NCBI GenBank assembly: GCA_944336815.1
Contig: CALVLG010000010.1
Coordinates: 1 to 17,126, forward strand
Source of the DNA: an uncultured Bacilli bacterium
GTDB lineage: Bacteria; Bacillota_I; Bacilli_A; RF39; UBA660
DNA: 17,126 bases
Direction of reading: 5' to 3'
Part shown: one piece after another, positions 14,825 to 17,126 of the stretch
Layout: every line of letters begins with the position of its first letter
How positions within the stretch are numbered: the first letter of the stretch is position 1
Position numbers and translations under genes: made by a program
The notes under the pieces: model-generated
What the model was told of the DNA's origin: nothing
Database searches by the model: none
What the model saw: only the letters and a program-made list of their open reading frames with translations

Positions 14825-15343
14825 TTAACCAAAAAAGATAAAAGTTATTAAAAAAGCGGCTATTATACCAATGGCATCAGCAAATAAACCGGCAGATAAA
14901 GCATGTTTGGTTTTAGTAACTTTAATAGAACCAAAATATAAAGCTAAAACATATATGGTAGTATCTGTACATCCTTGTAAATTAGATGCTAGTCTTCCTA
15001 CAAAGGAATCTGGGCCATATAAATCAAAAATATTACTCATTATGGCTAGAGATGCAGTGCCAGAAATGGGTCTTACCATGGCCATTGGTAAAACACTAAC
15101 AGGAATATTTAGGGCTTCTAAAACCGGATTAAAATAGGAAAAAACAAATTCAAGAAAGTGGGAATTTAAAAACAAATTGGTAGCAAAAACCATGGCTATA
15201 ACAGCGGGAGCAATTTTAAAAATAGTAACAAGGCCATTTTTTGCCCCAACTAAAAAAGAATCATAGATGGGTACTTTCTTTTTAAAGCCATATAAGATAA
15301 TAAATAAAACAAATAAAGGAACTATGTAAGTTGAAAAATTCAT
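14825..15343 (-). CDS. spmB: Spore maturation protein B (SpmB-like membrane protein)
   Basis: This 172-residue membrane protein has four to five hydrophobic segments and belongs to the nucleoside-recognition (Gate) membrane family with SpmA. The segments around FKIAPAVIAMVFATNLF and MVRPISGTASLAIMSNIF, and the SNLQGCTDTTIYVLALYFGS region, are typical of SpmB. In Bacillus subtilis SpmA and SpmB act with DacB to give a dehydrated spore core. The start codon overlaps the spmA stop by 4 bases (ATGA), with AAGGAG-type ribosome sequence upstream. No convincing terminator follows, so some read-through toward the glucosaminidase gene is possible. Presence does not prove that this organism sporulates. 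Confidence 0.88.
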   Translation of the reverse strand: MNFSTYIVPLFVLFIILYGFKKKVPIYDSFLVGAKNGLVTIFKIAPAVIAMVFATNLFLNSHFLEFVFSYFNPVLEALNIPVSVLPMAMVRPISGTASLAIMSNIFDLYGPDSFVGRLASNLQGCTDTTIYVLALYFGSIKVTKTKHALSAGLFADAIGIIAAFLITFIFFG

Positions 15344-15918
15344 TTTTTCTTTCTCCTTTTATAATAATCAAATAATAAACCAGAGACATTTGAACATAAG
15401 GTGGCTAATATACTTGTTAAAATTATTTCTGATGGATTGGCACTACCATACATCATTCGAAGGGCTATTACGGTCGTCGGAACAATTGTAACCCCACCTG
15501 TATTTAAAACTAAAAAGGTGACCATTGCTTCTGTAGCTGTATCTTTTTGGGGATTATCTTTTTGTAAGCATTCCATGGCTTTTAGCCCAAAAGGTGTGGC
15601 GGCACTGCCAAGACCTAAAGCATTTGCGGCAATGTTACTAGCGATATAACCTAAAGCAGGATGATCTTTGGGAAGGCTTGGAAATAATTTACTTAAAACA
15701 GGACGAACTATTTTGGCAAAGACATCTAATAAATGTGAATCTTCAGCAATTTGCATAATTCCCGTCCATAAAACAAGTAAAGGTAGCATTTCGGTTAATA
15801 ATTTGATTCCCCCTGCTCCACCTTGTAATATTTCGTTATTTAAAGCTTCAATATTACCTGTTAAAATAAAGAAAAGTGTTCCTATAACAATAAAGAAAAG
15901 CCAAATAATACTTACCAT
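15340..15918 (-). CDS. spmA: Spore maturation protein A (SpmA-like membrane protein)
   Basis: This 192-residue protein has several membrane helices and the SpmA pattern: MVSIIW at the start, KIVRPVLSKLFPSLPKDHPALGYI-type sequence, ANALGLGSAATPFGLKAME, and TTVIALRMMYGS near the end. It is the partner of SpmB. The ATG at 15918 is chosen over a TTG ten codons upstream because SpmA of Bacillus subtilis begins at the equivalent place (MVNIIW) and GGTGG lies upstream. With this start the gene overlaps dacB by 7 bases. It sits between dacB and spmB in the same order as in Bacillus. Confidence 0.9.
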   Translation of the reverse strand: MVSIIWLFFIVIGTLFFILTGNIEALNNEILQGGAGGIKLLTEMLPLLVLWTGIMQIAEDSHLLDVFAKIVRPVLSKLFPSLPKDHPALGYIASNIAANALGLGSAATPFGLKAMECLQKDNPQKDTATEAMVTFLVLNTGGVTIVPTTVIALRMMYGSANPSEIILTSILATLCSNVSGLLFDYYKRRKKK

Positions 15919-16970
15919 CGCAACAACCACCGTAAAAATTTTTGCCAAAATGATTCTTTTTTCGTTTCTTCTTGTTGATATATTTTTTCAGTGTGTAACA
16001 GTTTATCTTCTAAGTAAACATAAGCATTACCGACTTCTTTAGTATTAGCATTTGGATCAATTTGATAATCGATGCGAATATTTTCTTTTTCTTCTTTAGT
16101 TAATAAAGCATAAAAATCATTTTGCAAATAATATTTTAAAGGATTACTTTCATCAATCACCGTTGCTTCTTTATTTAATATTTCCACTCTTTCATATTTA
16201 TTAAAAATTTCGTTATATAATTCTTCGTGATCGGCAAAGTCATTTGGATCATTTAGAGTAACAACAATAACCCTTTTAGCGTCTTTTGTTGCAGCTGTAA
16301 CTAAGGTACGTTTAGCTTTTTTGGTATAACCTGTTTTACCACCTATTTCATATTCATTAGTAGATAATAACTTGTTTTTGTTATGCCAAACATAAGTCTT
16401 TCCCGACGTTTTGGCTGTATATTCTTTAGTGTGAATAATTTCTTTAAAGGTTTCATTTTGGAGGGCATAACGCATTAATAAGGCCATATCATAAGAAGTA
16501 GATGTGTTTCCTTTTCCTTGTTCATTTTCTAAGCCATGATTATTAATAAAAATAGTATTGCTCATCCCTAATTCATAGGCTTTTTGATTCATTAATTGGA
16601 CAAAGTTATCCATATTGCCACTGACATGATAAGCAATTTCAATGGCGGCATCATTACCACTTCGAAGCATTAAACCATATAATAAATCTTTTAAAGTTAT
16701 TTCTTCATCTAAACTTAAATAAATTGCACTGCCATAGGCTTTTAAAACTTCCGGACCTACTTTTCTAACAGAGTTTAAGTCTTTGTTTTCAAGCGCAATA
16801 ATTGCCGTCATAATTTTAGTTGTACTAGCTATTAATTTTTTTTCATTCATATTTTTACTCATCAAAACACGTTTAGAATCATAATCCATAACTACGTAGC
16901 TTTCGGCACTAATGGCCCAAGCATTAATTGGAATTAAAAAAAGAACTAAAAAGATAGCAAGTTTTTTCAT
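15912..16970 (-). CDS. dacB: D-alanyl-D-alanine carboxypeptidase (S11 family penicillin-binding protein)
   Basis: This 352-residue enzyme removes the terminal D-Ala from peptidoglycan stem peptides, limiting cross-linking. It has a signal peptide (1-19, ending NAWA) and the three catalytic motifs S49-T-T-K52, S104-G-N106 and K212-T-G214 (GGKTGYT). The C-terminal region (about 265-352) ends in an amphipathic stretch, SFWQKFLRWLLRW, that likely holds the enzyme to the outer face of the membrane. The ATG at 16970 is chosen because AGGTGA precedes it; the GTG at 16979 is part of that ribosome site. The neighbourhood dacB-spmA-spmB is the spore cortex operon of Bacillus, so dacB is the best symbol, although a vegetative DacA/DacF-like role is possible. 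Confidence 0.9.
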   Translation of the reverse strand: MKKLAIFLVLFLIPINAWAISAESYVVMDYDSKRVLMSKNMNEKKLIASTTKIMTAIIALENKDLNSVRKVGPEVLKAYGSAIYLSLDEEITLKDLLYGLMLRSGNDAAIEIAYHVSGNMDNFVQLMNQKAYELGMSNTIFINNHGLENEQGKGNTSTSYDMALLMRYALQNETFKEIIHTKEYTAKTSGKTYVWHNKNKLLSTNEYEIGGKTGYTKKAKRTLVTAATKDAKRVIVVTLNDPNDFADHEELYNEIFNKYERVEILNKEATVIDESNPLKYYLQNDFYALLTKEEKENIRIDYQIDPNANTKEVGNAYVYLEDKLLHTEKIYQQEETKKESFWQKFLRWLLRW

Positions 16971-16993
16971 CGGCTTCACCTATAAAAATTTAT

Positions 16994-17027
16994 GAAAAAA
17001 AGAAAAGATTTAGTCCTTTCTTTTCTT
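16994..17027 (-). terminator. Terminator-like hairpin in the dacB leader
   Basis: On the minus strand AAGAAAAG (17027-17020), a 12-base loop and CTTTTCTT (17007-17000) form an 8-bp stem followed by T. It lies only 24 bp before the dacB start. It could end an upstream transcript or act as an attenuator. Confidence 0.5.
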
Positions 17028-17043
17028 AATTCAAGTCGTAACT

Positions 17044-17072
17044 ATTTTACTCACCTACGGACAGTTTTTAAA
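17044..17072 (-). promoter_or_regulatory. Possible promoter upstream of dacB
   Basis: TTTAAA (17072-17067) and TAAAAT (17049-17044) are separated by 17 bases. The match is only moderate in AT-rich DNA. If real, the start near 17037 lies just before the leader hairpin. Confidence 0.3.
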
Positions 17073-17077
17073 AAGCC

Positions 17078-17104
17078 AAAAAAATGACCTAGACTATCTC
17101 TAAG
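17078..17104 (-). terminator. Possible terminator of a gene beyond the right edge
   Basis: CTTAGA (17104-17099) and TCTAGG (17093-17088) form a 6-bp stem with one G-U pair and a 5-base loop, followed within 3 bases by seven T on the minus strand. Two minus-strand frames open to the right edge stop here (TAG), so the last codons of an upstream gene may lie in 17094-17126. No product can be named. Confidence 0.4.
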
Positions 17105-17126
17105 CCATTTCTCTTCTTAAAATTGA

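Noticed and set aside
1..17126. CRISPR arrays, tRNA or rRNA genes
   Set aside because: No regularly spaced direct repeats and no cloverleaf or conserved rRNA segments were seen on either strand.

Overview
The window comes from a low-GC Gram-positive bacterium of the Bacillota, most likely an uncultured gut-type member of the Bacilli or a Mollicutes-like relative. The grounds are AT-rich coding DNA, strong Shine-Dalgarno sites, TTGACA/TATAAT promoters, intrinsic terminators with U-runs, a class B sortase with an NPQTG surface protein, YlbD/YlbE-like proteins and a dacB-spmA-spmB operon. TGG encodes Trp and TGA is used as a stop, so the code is the standard bacterial one. The species cannot be fixed from sequence alone.

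Layout, left to right. At 1-3296, on the minus strand, one transcription unit (promoter 3371-3399) encodes a membrane-anchored protein and two large paralogous exported proteins with a SipW-type STYAWF signal region; the last one runs off the left edge. At 3498-6218, on the minus strand, lies a two-gene ABC importer of the OpuC/EgtU type: an ATPase with CBS domains and a permease fused to its substrate-binding domain. It ends in a clear terminator. At 6246-7871 lies a complete IS110-family element on the plus strand. From 7898 to 8975, on the minus strand, are a YlbD-like gene, a YlbE-like gene and an unknown gene with its own promoter. At 9021-11430 a sortase substrate (NPQTG protein, minus) and a class B sortase (plus) diverge from a shared 118-bp region. 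At 11420-14673, on the minus strand, are a TPR glycosyltransferase, a membrane protein with a Pro/Asn-rich cytoplasmic arm, and a membrane-anchored glucosaminidase. At 14825-16970 is dacB-spmA-spmB.

The most notable system is the IS110 element. Its ends, core dinucleotide (CA) and bridge RNA can all be read from the window. The 5' non-coding region folds into a closing stem with two guide loops. Both target guides match the two genomic flanks and overlap exactly at the CA core. Both donor guides match the two ends of the element. Joining the two ends would create a TTGTAA-N17-TATAAT promoter that does not exist in the integrated form. The targeted site is the extended -10 element of the ABC transporter promoter. 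The insertion keeps that -10 intact and places a TTTACA -35 box from inside the element 17 bp away, so the transporter now appears to be driven by a hybrid promoter.

Most other genes concern the cell surface: exported TasA-like proteins, sortase and substrate, peptidoglycan hydrolase, D,D-carboxypeptidase and a proline-rich membrane protein. The window therefore looks like chromosomal housekeeping and envelope DNA with one recent mobile insertion.
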